From assembly GCF_027920805.1 (NCBI RefSeq), contig NZ_JANWOI010000004.1, positions 62,001-126,000 of the forward strand: a stretch of 64,000 nucleotides of DNA, in the 5' to 3' direction. The translations under genes were made by a program, and so were the position numbers. This document shows, piece after piece, positions 55,727-63,658 of the stretch; the first letter of the stretch is position 1; each line of letters begins with the position of its first letter. The notes beneath the pieces were generated by a model. The model searched no databases and was not told the origin of the DNA. It was given only the letters and a program-made list of their open reading frames with translations. This DNA comes from Govania unica. GTDB taxonomy: Bacteria > Pseudomonadota > Alphaproteobacteria > Sphingomonadales > Govanellaceae.

Positions 55727-56317
55727 TTATGGGGCGACGATATAGGGTGCGAAGAGGGCCATGATGAGATCGTAGCCTTCACCGAGACGTGTGGCATCTA
55801 ACGGATCGCCACCGGCTTCGGAAAACGCCAGCCAATTGTCGCAGACGATCCAGCTGAGGTGCACCAGGGCCGGAATGGTTGCGGGTGGTACGGGGGCACG
55901 CAGCAGGCCGGAGGCCACGAGTGTGCGGAAAAATGTCTCCAATTCCGCCAGGCGGCGGATGCGATTTTCAAAATATCTCTGACACAGCAGCGGGTCGCGG
56001 TTGGTGAGGGCGGTCAGTTCGCGGAAGAAAAACCGATAGCGCCAGACCAGTTGCGTATAGCGTTCGAACATCACGCGCATATGGGCGAGCGTCGGCTGGT
56101 GCAGATCCTTGCCGGCGTCTTCGGCGGCTTCCTGGGCCAGGCGCTCAAAGATCGTGGCGATCAGATCTTCCTTGGTGCGGAAATGATAATGCAGATGACC
56201 GCGGCTGATGCCACAAGCGGCGGCGATGCGATTAACGGAGACGGCCTTGACGCCTTCTGCGTTGAACAGGGAGACTGCTGTTTCGATGATCCGCGTTTGC
56301 GCTTCCGCCGTTGCCAT
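55727..56317 (-). CDS. TetR family transcriptional regulator
   Basis: A 196-residue regulator. The N-terminal helix-turn-helix is TRIIETAVSLFNAEGVKAVSVNRIAAACGISRGHLHYHFRTKEDLI; the rest is the helical ligand-binding domain. It is divergent from the CDGSH/cupin gene, and the palindrome TTAGGGTGAACACCCTAA at 56366-56383 lies between the two starts, so autoregulation and control of the neighbour are expected. The C-terminal domain gives no hint of the ligand. Confidence 0.92.
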   Translation of the reverse strand: MATAEAQTRIIETAVSLFNAEGVKAVSVNRIAAACGISRGHLHYHFRTKEDLIATIFERLAQEAAEDAGKDLHQPTLAHMRVMFERYTQLVWRYRFFFRELTALTNRDPLLCQRYFENRIRRLAELETFFRTLVASGLLRAPVPPATIPALVHLSWIVCDNWLAFSEAGGDPLDATRLGEGYDLIMALFAPYIVAP

Positions 56318-56365
56318 GGAGTCACTCTCTACCAGTCGAACAAGATCAAAATTCGGGCGCTCGGC

Positions 56366-56383
56366 TTAGGGTGAACACCCTAA
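56366..56383. promoter_or_regulatory. Probable TetR operator
   Basis: Perfect palindrome TTAGGGTGAACACCCTAA, with 8-base arms and a 2-base centre, between the divergent tetR and CDGSH/cupin genes. Size and place are typical of TetR operators. Confidence 0.75.
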
Positions 56384-56451
56384 ATGTGAACTGTACAGCA
56401 GCCCCTGGCCGGGCCACCATCTGTAAAATATTCCAAGGAGACTCTGTCATC

Positions 56452-57507
56452 ATGAATGCCCCCGTCGTAGCCAAAACCAAGCCCTTTTACAAGGAACTGA
56501 AAAAAGGGCGGAGTTATCTCTGGTGCAGCTGCGGCCAGTCGAAGCGTCAGCCGTTTTGCGATTATTCCCATGTCGGCACCGCCTTTGAGCCGGTTACCTA
56601 TGTAGGTCAGTATGATGGCGAGGAAGTGCTGTTTTGCGGCTGCAAGCAGACCGGCACCGGGCCGTTTTGCGATGGCGCCCATAACAATATTCTCGGCGGT
56701 TACCGCGATGACGATCCGAACAGCCCAGAAAATCTGTTGATCCCGCTTGTCACCGAGATGGATGCGGCGCGCAAGATGCTGGATGGCGGCTGCTATGTGT
56801 TTTCAACCACGGACGCCGATTATCAAAGTGAGGGAAATCTGCGCCATACGGTGGTGATTTCCGAAGCCCAGGGCGCGCAATATCAGTCGCAGTTTTATGC
56901 AGAACTCGAAAGCGGCCTGTCTCCGGTCATGAGCTTTGGCGATCGCCATGTGGTGTTGTTGATTTCCGAAGGCAGCGGCCAGGTGGTGATCGGCGGTCAA
57001 AGCTTCGACGTCAACGCCACCGACGGCATCTATGTGCGGCCGGGGGAAAGCTTCGTGATCCAGTCGGCGGATGCGGCGCTCAAGACCTTTATATCGGCCT
57101 GCCCCGCAGCGCCCGAAATGATGTTCACCGAACAGCCGTCATCCACGTTCGAAGCCGATTGGCCGCAGCGCGTGATCAGCGTCGATCCGGAAAAGCGGCA
57201 TTCCATGGCCGCGCGTTTTTTCCAGATGCTGGTGGACAAGACCATCGGCTCGACTGTGGCGACCCAGTTCATCGGGCATATTCCGTTTTCAAAGGCCGAA
57301 CCTCATCGTCATCTTTATGAGGAATCACTGATCGTGCTGACCGGCAAGGGCTGCTTCTGGACCGATAGCCTGAAGACCAACGTCAAGGCCGGGGACGTGA
57401 TCTTCCTGCCGCGCAAGGTGCGTCATTCGTTCGAGGCCACCGACGAGCATGGCATGGATGTGGCCGGGGTGATCTATCCCGGCGACAATCCGAGCATCAA
57501 TTACTGA
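56452..57507 (+). CDS. Double CDGSH iron-sulfur protein fused to two cupin domains
   Basis: A 351-residue cytosolic protein. Two CDGSH zinc-finger-like motifs bind 2Fe-2S clusters: Cys25, Cys27, Cys36, His40 in CSCGQSKRQPFCDYSH, and Cys62, Cys64, Cys73, His77 in CGCKQTGTGPFCDGAH. The rest is a bicupin: a first domain with SGQVVIGGQSFDVNATDGIYVRPGESF, and a second with EPHRHLYEESLIVLTGKG that carries metal-binding histidines. Such a fusion suggests a redox-active dioxygenase or isomerase, or a sensor. The ATG at 56452 follows AAGGAG. It is divergent from the tetR gene and convergent with the aminotransferase gene. Confidence 0.85.
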   Translation: MNAPVVAKTKPFYKELKKGRSYLWCSCGQSKRQPFCDYSHVGTAFEPVTYVGQYDGEEVLFCGCKQTGTGPFCDGAHNNILGGYRDDDPNSPENLLIPLVTEMDAARKMLDGGCYVFSTTDADYQSEGNLRHTVVISEAQGAQYQSQFYAELESGLSPVMSFGDRHVVLLISEGSGQVVIGGQSFDVNATDGIYVRPGESFVIQSADAALKTFISACPAAPEMMFTEQPSSTFEADWPQRVISVDPEKRHSMAARFFQMLVDKTIGSTVATQFIGHIPFSKAEPHRHLYEESLIVLTGKGCFWTDSLKTNVKAGDVIFLPRKVRHSFEATDEHGMDVAGVIYPGDNPSINY

Positions 57508-57514
57508 GGCCTGC

Positions 57515-57558
57515 AAAAAAAATGAGCCGCCGGAATCTTTAAGGTTCCGGCGGCTTTT
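57515..57558. terminator. Bidirectional rho-independent terminator
   Basis: GCCGCCGGAA (57526-57535) pairs with TTCCGGCGGC (57545-57554). An A-run lies on the left (57515-57522) and TTTT on the right, so it can end both the CDGSH/cupin transcript and that of the convergent aminotransferase gene. Confidence 0.85.
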
Positions 57559-57586
57559 AGTTTTTGGCGGACAAACTGGTTTTCGC

Positions 57587-58732
57587 TCAGAGCAACAGCT
57601 CGCGATTGGCTTTAAGACCGGCTATCAGCGCTTCCACATCTTCCTCATTGTTATAGAAATGGAACGAGGCGCGCATATTGCCGTCACGAGAGGAGGTAAC
57701 GATGTCGCGGGCGGCAAGCCGGGCGACGAGGGCTGTGTCGTCTTTCGCGCGCACCGCCACCATGGGGCCGCGCCGGGCATCATCCGTCGGGGTCGCGGTG
57801 ATGAAGCCTTCGGCGGCGAGGCGATCGAGATAATAGCGGGAGAGTGCCCGCACATGCTGTTCGATGGCGGGCAGGCCCACATCCTGGACGATCTTGAGCC
57901 CGGCTTCGGCGGCATAGCAATTGACCACGGGCGGCGTTCCGGCTTCGAAACGGCGGGCGGTCGGCGATGGATGATTGGCTTTGATATTCATGGCGCCGAT
58001 ATCGGCCTGGGCAAACCAGCCGGATGTGGTCGGCACAAGGCCCGGGATAAGCTCGTCCCGCACATACATGAAGCTGATCCCGGCGGTGCCGAGCAGGTAT
58101 TTGAGCATGCCACCGACGGCGAAATCCACATCCAGTGCCTTCATGTCCAGGCATTCGGTGCCGACCGACTGATAACAATCGACCAGCAGGCGCGCGCCCT
58201 TTTCATGGGCGATGCGGGCAATCCCCTTGATGTCGAGTTTGGCGCCGTTCCGATAGCAGACATGGGTCACGGCCACGAGGGCGGTGTGCTCGTCAATGGC
58301 GGCGCGGAAATGGTCGAGGGGAATATATCCTTCGGCATCGACCGGCACATGGAGGATCTCGGCTCCACGCTTGCTTTGGGCGTGCCAGATCTGGGCATTG
58401 GTCGGAAATTCGAAATCGCTGATCACCACCTTGTTGCGCGGGCCGGAGAAATCCATCGCACTAGCCAGGGCGTTGATTCCGGCCGAGGCCGAGGTGGTCA
58501 CCGCCACTTCGTCCGCCGTCACCTTAAGCAGGTTGGCCATCGCCGCCCGCACCGATTCGTTGATCCCGGCCCAGTGATCCCAGGCGGCGCCTTCGGCCAG
58601 GCGGCCGTCGAGATAGGCCTCAAAGGCTGCCTTCACATCAAGCGACAGCGCCGCGTAAGAGCCGCTGTTCACATAGGTCTTTTTGGCGAGAACGGGAAAT
58701 TTCCGGCGCAAGGCAGTGAAATTGTCAATCAT
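57587..58732 (-). CDS. Class V aminotransferase (PLP-dependent, cysteine desulfurase/epimerase-like)
   Basis: A 381-residue PLP enzyme of the class V fold (cysteine desulfurase, isopenicillin N epimerase, kynureninase relatives). The N-terminus FPVLAKKTYVNSGSYAALS is typical; the cofactor region has VTTSASAGINALASAM, LLVDCYQSVGT, and the PLP lysine in GGMLKYLLGTAG (about Lys211). The frame runs up to an ATG at 58798, but that ATG has no ribosome binding site and lies on a TATACT-like -10 element, so ATG 58732, with GGAAAG in front, is preferred. It is divergent from the marR gene. The exact reaction is not clear. Confidence 0.85.
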   Translation of the reverse strand: MIDNFTALRRKFPVLAKKTYVNSGSYAALSLDVKAAFEAYLDGRLAEGAAWDHWAGINESVRAAMANLLKVTADEVAVTTSASAGINALASAMDFSGPRNKVVISDFEFPTNAQIWHAQSKRGAEILHVPVDAEGYIPLDHFRAAIDEHTALVAVTHVCYRNGAKLDIKGIARIAHEKGARLLVDCYQSVGTECLDMKALDVDFAVGGMLKYLLGTAGISFMYVRDELIPGLVPTTSGWFAQADIGAMNIKANHPSPTARRFEAGTPPVVNCYAAEAGLKIVQDVGLPAIEQHVRALSRYYLDRLAAEGFITATPTDDARRGPMVAVRAKDDTALVARLAARDIVTSSRDGNMRASFHFYNNEEDVEALIAGLKANRELLL

Positions 58733-58798
58733 GAGCAGCGGACTTTCCAGTGTCTTGAGGTCCAGGGCCTGAGATCTATGGGTGATTCTCTTCAGCAT

Positions 58799-59026
58799 AG
58801 TATATACAAAAATTCATGTATTTACATATATTAAATGATTGTATGATATGAGTTCAATCAGGTGATCCTCAGGTGTAAATAGCGATACTGTACGGATTTG
58901 ATGGATATACATTTGAATACATATATCTTAACCTGATTAGGTCGCCAGTTCATCCTAATTTCTGGTGTAAAATGTAAGCTGTAAAATCGGAATGCATGCA
59001 TCCCGAAGGATCAAGAGAGGCTGATC
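58799..59026. promoter_or_regulatory. Divergent aminotransferase/marR control region
   Basis: Strongly AT-rich. ATGTA-TT-TACAT (58816-58827) is a perfect short palindrome, and GATATA (58904-58909) with TATATC (58922-58927) forms a second, imperfect one. TATACAAA next to the aminotransferase start matches the half-site in the amidohydrolase/TonB control region at 53.0 kb. MarR proteins bind palindromes of this size. Confidence 0.6.
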
Positions 59027-59473
59027 GTGTCGACCAGAAACACCGGAGATGAGTGGCTGCGGACTTTCATTCCCTATCTGATGTATAGGGCAACGAATAA
59101 GTTGAACGCGCGCCTGCTGACGCGCCTCAAAGCCATGAAAATCAACCCGTCGCAATGGCGTGCGCTCAGTGTGCTCAAAGCCTATGGCACCATGAGCGTG
59201 AGCGAGATCGTCGACCATACGTTGATGGAGCAACCAACCGTGAGTCGGGTGGTGGCGCAGCTTGAGCAGGATGGTCTGGTGCAGCGGAACGCCTCCACCG
59301 AGGATTCGCGGGTGACCGAGGTTGTGCTGACCGAGACGGGCATCGCCGCTTTTGAGGCCATAGCCCCTGCGGCCTTGCGCCATCAGGAACTGGCCTTGCA
59401 GGGCCTGACCAAGAAAGAGATTAAGACTTTTGTCGACATACTGGCGCGGATCGAACAAAATATCGAGATTTAG
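59027..59473 (+). CDS. MarR family transcriptional regulator
   Basis: A 148-residue dimeric winged-helix regulator. The DNA-binding part is PSQWRALSVLKAYGTMSVSEIVDHTLMEQPTVSRVVAQLEQDGLVQRNASTEDSRVTEVVLTETG with the wing hairpin, flanked by dimer helices. The start is GTG at 59027, with AGAGAGG upstream. It probably controls itself and the divergent aminotransferase gene through the palindromes between them; related half-sites at 53.0 kb suggest a wider regulon. Confidence 0.92.
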   Translation: MSTRNTGDEWLRTFIPYLMYRATNKLNARLLTRLKAMKINPSQWRALSVLKAYGTMSVSEIVDHTLMEQPTVSRVVAQLEQDGLVQRNASTEDSRVTEVVLTETGIAAFEAIAPAALRHQELALQGLTKKEIKTFVDILARIEQNIEI

Positions 59474-59524
59474 CGTCGGGCCCGGCCAGAGTGGTTTCGG
59501 TCCATAGTGGTTGTGGCTTAAAGA

Positions 59525-60010
59525 ATGTTTGCGAGTGACAGCATGCTGCGGCAGATCGCCACGGATGAATGTGGCACCCCCGATAGGGTGGCGGATTGTG
59601 CTCCGCGTTTCCATGGGGCTGTATTATTTTATTATTATGAGGATCTTCCGGCCAGCGTCAGCTGGTACGAACGCCATCTCGGGCTGACCAAGCGGTTCGA
59701 CGAGGGTTGGGTGGTGATCTTCGAGCTCACGCCAGGCAACTATATCGGCCTTGTGGACGCACGGGAGGGCTTTTTGCAATCCCTTCCCGTCCAGGGCAAA
59801 AGCTCCCTTATCGCCCTTGAAACACAGGATCTTGACGATTGGTACGCGCGCTTGCGGGATCAGGACGACGTGCGTCTGGTCCAGCCGCTCGGCATCGGCA
59901 GCAAAGGCCTGACCGAGCGCTTCCTGATTGCTGATCCCGGCGGGTATGTCATTGAATTCTTTCGCTGGTGTCGCGCTCCGGCCGGATGGAGAGCCGGAGC
60001 GGACGACTGA
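59525..60010 (+). CDS. VOC superfamily (glyoxalase/bleomycin-resistance fold) protein
   Basis: A 161-residue cytosolic protein of the vicinal oxygen chelate fold. HGAVLFYYYEDLPASVSWYERHLGLTKRFDEG is the first beta-alpha-beta unit, and ERFLIADPGGYVIEFFRW the conserved C-terminal unit with the metal-binding glutamate. Function in the family ranges from dioxygenases to drug binding, and cannot be set here. It starts 51 bases after the marR stop and might be co-transcribed with it. Its end meets that of the guanidinium exporter gene, convergently. Confidence 0.85.
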   Translation: MFASDSMLRQIATDECGTPDRVADCAPRFHGAVLFYYYEDLPASVSWYERHLGLTKRFDEGWVVIFELTPGNYIGLVDAREGFLQSLPVQGKSSLIALETQDLDDWYARLRDQDDVRLVQPLGIGSKGLTERFLIADPGGYVIEFFRWCRAPAGWRAGADD

Positions 60011-60013
60011 CGC

Positions 60014-60337
60014 TCAGGCGCTGGACGACACCAGTTTCAGCCCGAGAATGCCGCAAACGATCAGAGAAATGCACAAAATCCGTGCGACCGTGGCCGGTTC
60101 ATTGAACAGGTAAATGCCAAGCGCCGCCGTGCCGACGGCGCCGATGCCGGTCCAGACCGCGTAAGCGGTGCCAAGCGGCAAATCACGCAACGCGATCCCA
60201 AGAAGACCCATGCTGAGGGCAAGCGATACCCCGGTCCAGACCGTGGGCCACAGCCGCGTGAACCCTTCGGTGTATTTGAGGCCGATAGCCCAGCCGATTT
60301 CAAACAGTCCGGCGATGAACAGAATGACCCATGCCAT
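60014..60337 (-). CDS. gdx: Gdx/SugE guanidinium exporter (SMR family)
   Basis: A 107-residue small multidrug resistance protein with four membrane helices, which exports guanidinium in exchange for protons as a dual-topology dimer. The key glutamate is Glu13 in [22 protein letters not shown], and the GxKYTxGFTRLWP stretch is the mark of the SugE/Gdx subgroup rather than of quaternary-ammonium pumps. The guanidine-II riboswitch directly upstream confirms the assignment and indicates that it is made only when guanidinium accumulates. Confidence 0.93.
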   Translation of the reverse strand: MAWVILFIAGLFEIGWAIGLKYTEGFTRLWPTVWTGVSLALSMGLLGIALRDLPLGTAYAVWTGIGAVGTAALGIYLFNEPATVARILCISLIVCGILGLKLVSSSA

Positions 60338-60390
60338 GGCATGCTCCGCACTTCAGGCTCGGGCACAGAAGGCCGCGTTCGAGCCGCTGA

Positions 60391-60456
60391 CAGGGTCGTC
60401 CCCGCCCAGGCGCGTGAATCCGGAGTTTGGGCATCTCCAGGCGGGGCCGTCCCCGC
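60391..60456 (-). ncRNA. Guanidine-II (mini-ykkC) riboswitch
   Basis: Read on the minus strand, two hairpins carry the ACGR loops that define this class: GCGGGG-ACGG-CCCCGC (60456-60441) and CGGGG-ACGA-CCCTG (60404-60391), joined by a 36-base linker and ending 53 bases before the exporter start. Guanidinium lets the two loops dock and opens the ribosome binding site. The gene it precedes, Gdx/SugE, is the standard target of the class. Confidence 0.92.
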
Positions 60457-60550
60457 ACGCGCGATGGCTGTTATCTAAGCCAAGGCCCGGGAGCTGACAA
60501 GGCATTTTGCGGGCTGGATTTGCCAGTCATGGCGCTGCTATGCTGTGGAA

Positions 60551-60841
60551 ATGCGTATGACAGATCCCCTCATCGACCCCATCGAAGACCTTGACGTGAC
60601 AGGGCTGCGTTGCCCCCTGCCGATTTTGAAAGCGGGCAAGCGCTTGCGGGCCATGGCTCCCGGCAGCCTCCTGCGGGTGCACGCAACCGATCCCATGGCC
60701 GGGCTCGATTTCCCGCATTTCTGCCGTGAGACGGGCCATGATCTGATCGAGGCCACGGAAACCGAAGTGGGTCTGCTGCTGTTTGTGATCCGGCGTGGCG
60801 TGGCTGCCATCGCCCTCGACTCCGAGCAAGGTCTTTACTAA
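60551..60841 (+). CDS. TusA-like sulfurtransferase
   Basis: A 96-residue protein of the TusA family, small sulfur carriers that hold a persulfide for tRNA thiolation, molybdenum cofactor or other sulfur transfer. The CPxP motif is LRCPLPILKAGKRLRAM with Cys21. The start is uncertain: ATG 60551 and ATG 60557 are both possible, without a strong ribosome binding site. A sufE-like gene follows after 57 bases, which supports a sulfur-trafficking role. Confidence 0.88.
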   Translation: MRMTDPLIDPIEDLDVTGLRCPLPILKAGKRLRAMAPGSLLRVHATDPMAGLDFPHFCRETGHDLIEATETEVGLLLFVIRRGVAAIALDSEQGLY

Positions 60842-60898
60842 AAAGGGTCCGAGCCCCATTTACTAGAGAGAGGGCTTAAGCGCAGGAACCTTTGGCAT

Positions 60899-61330
60899 AT
60901 GATGGCGATCGACGACATTCTGGAAAATTTCGAGCTCTTCGATGATTGGGAGGATCGCTACCGCTTTGTCATCGATCTCGGGCGCGAGCTGACGCCGTTC
61001 CCCGAAGCCGAACGGACCGAGGATAACCGCGTGCGCGGCTGCACCAGCCGGGTCTGGCTGACGAGCCGGCTTGAGGGCTCTCCCCGTCATTTGTTTCTGG
61101 AGGGGGACAGCGACGCCCATATCGTCAAGGGGCTGGTCGCCATTCTGCTCAGCATTTATTCCGGCAAGACCCCGGTTGAGGTCCTGCAAATCGACGCCCG
61201 CGCCATCCTCGCCAAACTCGGCCTTGAAGCGCATTTGTCGCCCATGCGCACAAACGGGCTGTTCTCCATGGTCGAACGCATCCGTGCTATTGCCGCGGAT
61301 TATGCACTCGATTCCGGCGTCACGGCCTGA
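60899..61330 (+). CDS. sufE: SufE family sulfur acceptor
   Basis: SufE takes persulfide sulfur from the cysteine desulfurase SufS and passes it to the Fe-S scaffold. The 143 residues are of normal length. The acceptor cysteine is Cys48 in DNRVRGCTSRVWL; the N-terminus MAIDDILENFELFDDWEDRYRFVIDLG and C-terminus NGLFSMVERIRAIAADY are typical. Two ATG codons, 60899 and 60902, can serve as start. It lies apart from any suf operon in this window, next to the TusA-like gene. Confidence 0.93.
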   Translation: MMAIDDILENFELFDDWEDRYRFVIDLGRELTPFPEAERTEDNRVRGCTSRVWLTSRLEGSPRHLFLEGDSDAHIVKGLVAILLSIYSGKTPVEVLQIDARAILAKLGLEAHLSPMRTNGLFSMVERIRAIAADYALDSGVTA

Positions 61331-61373
61331 TTGAGCAAGGCCGGTATTTTTGCCGGTCCGTGCATTCCCTGCC

Positions 61374-61402
61374 TTGACTGTAATGTTATATTATTACAGT
61401 AT
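61374..61402 (+). promoter_or_regulatory. Zur box over the promoter of the ZnuD-like receptor gene
   Basis: CTGTAAT-N8-ATTACAG at 61378-61399, with GTAATGTTATATTATTAC as its core, matches the alphaproteobacterial Zur consensus GTAATGTTATAACATTAC closely. A TTGACT -35-like element (61374-61379) lies at its left edge and CAGTAT 17 bases later, so bound Zur would cover the promoter. It stands 38 bases before the receptor gene. Confidence 0.8.
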
Positions 61403-61439
61403 GCGCGCCAACGATCCGATTTGAATGGGAGATGGCCGC

Positions 61440-63458
61440 ATGGGGCGGAGAGTAACAAGTGTTTCCATAGTGAGTTTGTTGTGCCTTGCCGGTCCGGCTT
61501 TTGCTGAGTCGGCCGCGAGTTCCACCCCGCCCCATGGCGATGAAGTTGAAAAAATTCTGGTCACCGGCCGCCCTTATGGCCAGTCCTCTCTCGACAGTTT
61601 GCAGGCCAATTCGATTCTCACGGGCGAAGACCTTGAACGCCGTATGCAGGGCTCCATTGGCGAGACGCTGGCCGGTTTGCCGGGCATCAGTTCAAGCTAT
61701 TTCGGCCCCACCGCGAGCCGCCCCATCATTCGCGGTTTGAGCGGCGATCGCGTGCGGATGCTGATTGGCGGCATCGGCACCATCGATGCCTCCTCCATCA
61801 GTCCCGATCATGCGGTGGCGTCGGAGCCGCTCATGGCGGAACGGATCGAGGTTCTGCGTGGCACCGGGACGCTGCTTTATGGAAGCTCGGCGGTGGGCGG
61901 TGTGGTTAATATTCTCGATGGCCGCATTCCAAGCAAATTACCGGATGGCGGGATTGAAGGCATCGTTCAGGGCACCTATGGCACCAATGCCGATGAACGG
62001 GCTCTGGCGGCAGGGGCCACCGTTGGTCTTGGCAATATTGCTGTCCATGCCGAAGGCACGTACCGCAAATCCAATGATTTCCATATCCCGGGCTTTGCCA
62101 AATCCAGGCTCCTGCGGGCCGAGGAAGCTGCAGCGGGTGAAGCGGATGCCAACGATCCCTACGGCGAGCAGCGGAACAGCGATGCCGAGACCAAGGATGG
62201 CTCCATCGGTGCCTCCTATGTCGGGGATAAAGGGTTTCTGGGTGTCTCCTTCGCGCGGACGGAAATGAATTACGGCATCCCGGTCGAGGAAGCCGCGCGC
62301 ATTGATATGCATCAGAACCGCTTCGATCTGATGGGACAACTGGATACGCCGTTCCTGATTTTCGACAGCACGAAAATCCGTTTCGGCTATGCCGATTATC
62401 AGCATCAGGAGCTTGAAGGCGACAATGTCGGCACCACCTTCACCAACAAGGGCTGGGAAGGACGGCTTGAACTGGTGCAGAGTCCGTTCGGGCGGCTCAA
62501 GGGGGCCATGGGCGTTCAGGCGTCGCGGCGCGATTTCGCGTCCTTTGGCGAGGAGGCGGTTTCGCCGCCGTCGCTGACCAACAACCGCGGCATTTTCGCT
62601 GTGGAGGAACTGGATTTCAGCCCGCTTCATATCGAATTTGGCGGCCGCTTTGAACGCCAGACCGTGAATGCTACCACTCTTGGTCTTCAGCGTGCGTTCA
62701 ACACGGTCAGCTTGTCCACGGGCGCGTCGTATGATCTGAGCGAAAACTGGCTCGCCGGGTTCACGCTGTCACGGTCAGAGCGTGCGCCGAACGCGGAAGA
62801 ACTCTATTCAAACGGCCCTCACATCGCGACGCGGGCCTTTGAGATCGGCAATCCCGATCTGACCAAGGAAACGGCGACCACGGTCGAGGTTGTCTTGCGC
62901 AAACAGGCGGGGCGTGTCACGGGCTCGCTCTCGCTCTATCACACCTGGTTCCGCAATTTTGTTTATGAGGCGGCTACTGGTGCTGAGATCGACGATCTGC
63001 CGGTGTTTCAGTTCTCGCAAGCGAACGCCAAATTTTATGGCGGGGAATTGGAGCTGGCGTTCAAAGCCATCGAACGCGAGGGCTTCTCGCTGACCCTTGA
63101 TGCGGCCGCCGATCTCGTGCGCGCCACCTTGACGGCCACGGGCGAGCCCCTGCCGCGCATTCCGCCGAAGCGCTTGACCCTCGGTGCCACCGGCAAGGGC
63201 GATCGTTATGACGTGCGGGTGGAGATGCAGCTGGTCGACAAACAGAATCGCCATGGCGATTTTGAATTGCCGACCGATGGCTATAGCCTGCTCAACGCGA
63301 GCTTCAATTATCATCCCTTTGCGGACCGCAACGTGACCCTGTCCCTGCAGGGCAGGAACCTGACCAATGCCGATGCGCGCAACAGCGCGTCCTTCATCAA
63401 GGATCTGGTGCCCATGCCGGGGCGGGATATCCGGTGCGGCGTCAATTACAAGTTCTGA
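61440..63458 (+). CDS. ZnuD-like TonB-dependent receptor (zinc uptake)
   Basis: A 672-residue outer-membrane receptor. Signal peptide to about AGPAFAES, TonB-box/plug start VEKILVTGRPYG, then TASRPIIRGLSGDRVRMLIGGIGTIDASSISPDHAVASEPL and IEVLRGTGTLLYGSSAVGGVVNILDGRIP, a plug pattern seen in ZnuD-type zinc receptors, where histidine and aspartate clusters capture zinc. The barrel ends DIRCGVNYKF. ATG 61440, with GGGAG eight bases upstream, is preferred over ATG 61425. Control by the Zur box in front fits induction on zinc starvation. Confidence 0.9.
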   Translation: MGRRVTSVSIVSLLCLAGPAFAESAASSTPPHGDEVEKILVTGRPYGQSSLDSLQANSILTGEDLERRMQGSIGETLAGLPGISSSYFGPTASRPIIRGLSGDRVRMLIGGIGTIDASSISPDHAVASEPLMAERIEVLRGTGTLLYGSSAVGGVVNILDGRIPSKLPDGGIEGIVQGTYGTNADERALAAGATVGLGNIAVHAEGTYRKSNDFHIPGFAKSRLLRAEEAAAGEADANDPYGEQRNSDAETKDGSIGASYVGDKGFLGVSFARTEMNYGIPVEEAARIDMHQNRFDLMGQLDTPFLIFDSTKIRFGYADYQHQELEGDNVGTTFTNKGWEGRLELVQSPFGRLKGAMGVQASRRDFASFGEEAVSPPSLTNNRGIFAVEELDFSPLHIEFGGRFERQTVNATTLGLQRAFNTVSLSTGASYDLSENWLAGFTLSRSERAPNAEELYSNGPHIATRAFEIGNPDLTKETATTVEVVLRKQAGRVTGSLSLYHTWFRNFVYEAATGAEIDDLPVFQFSQANAKFYGGELELAFKAIEREGFSLTLDAAADLVRATLTATGEPLPRIPPKRLTLGATGKGDRYDVRVEMQLVDKQNRHGDFELPTDGYSLLNASFNYHPFADRNVTLSLQGRNLTNADARNSASFIKDLVPMPGRDIRCGVNYKF

Positions 63459-63485
63459 TCCGGGGTGAAGACAGGAAATACTCCC

Positions 63486-63640
63486 CGTCATTGCGAGGCG
63501 CAGCCGAAGCAATCCAGTCTTACTGATGAAGGGTCTGGATCGCCACGCCGCTTACGCGGCTCGCGATGACGGATGGGAACAGTCCCACGTGGGCGGTCTC
63601 ATCTTATGTGTCATTGCCGGGTCAAGCCCGGCAATGACAT
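63486..63640. repeat. Dispersed palindromic repeats (copy 2) and hairpin
   Basis: Units GTCATTGCGAGGCGCAG...AATCCAG (63487-63518) and CTGGATCGCCACGCC...CGCGATGAC (63535-63570) are inverted with respect to each other and match those near 55.6 kb. A second element, GTCATTGCCGGG (63610-63621) and CCCGGCAATGAC (63627-63638), is a perfect 12-bp hairpin with a 5-base loop. They fill the gap between the convergent receptor and tenA genes. Confidence 0.75.
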
Positions 63641-63658
63641 CCTGAGGGATTAATCCCC

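Noticed and set aside
61331-61373. Hairpin-like GGCCGGTATTTTTGCCGG after sufE as terminator
   Set aside because: The stem is short and has no T-run behind it, so a terminator call is not supported.
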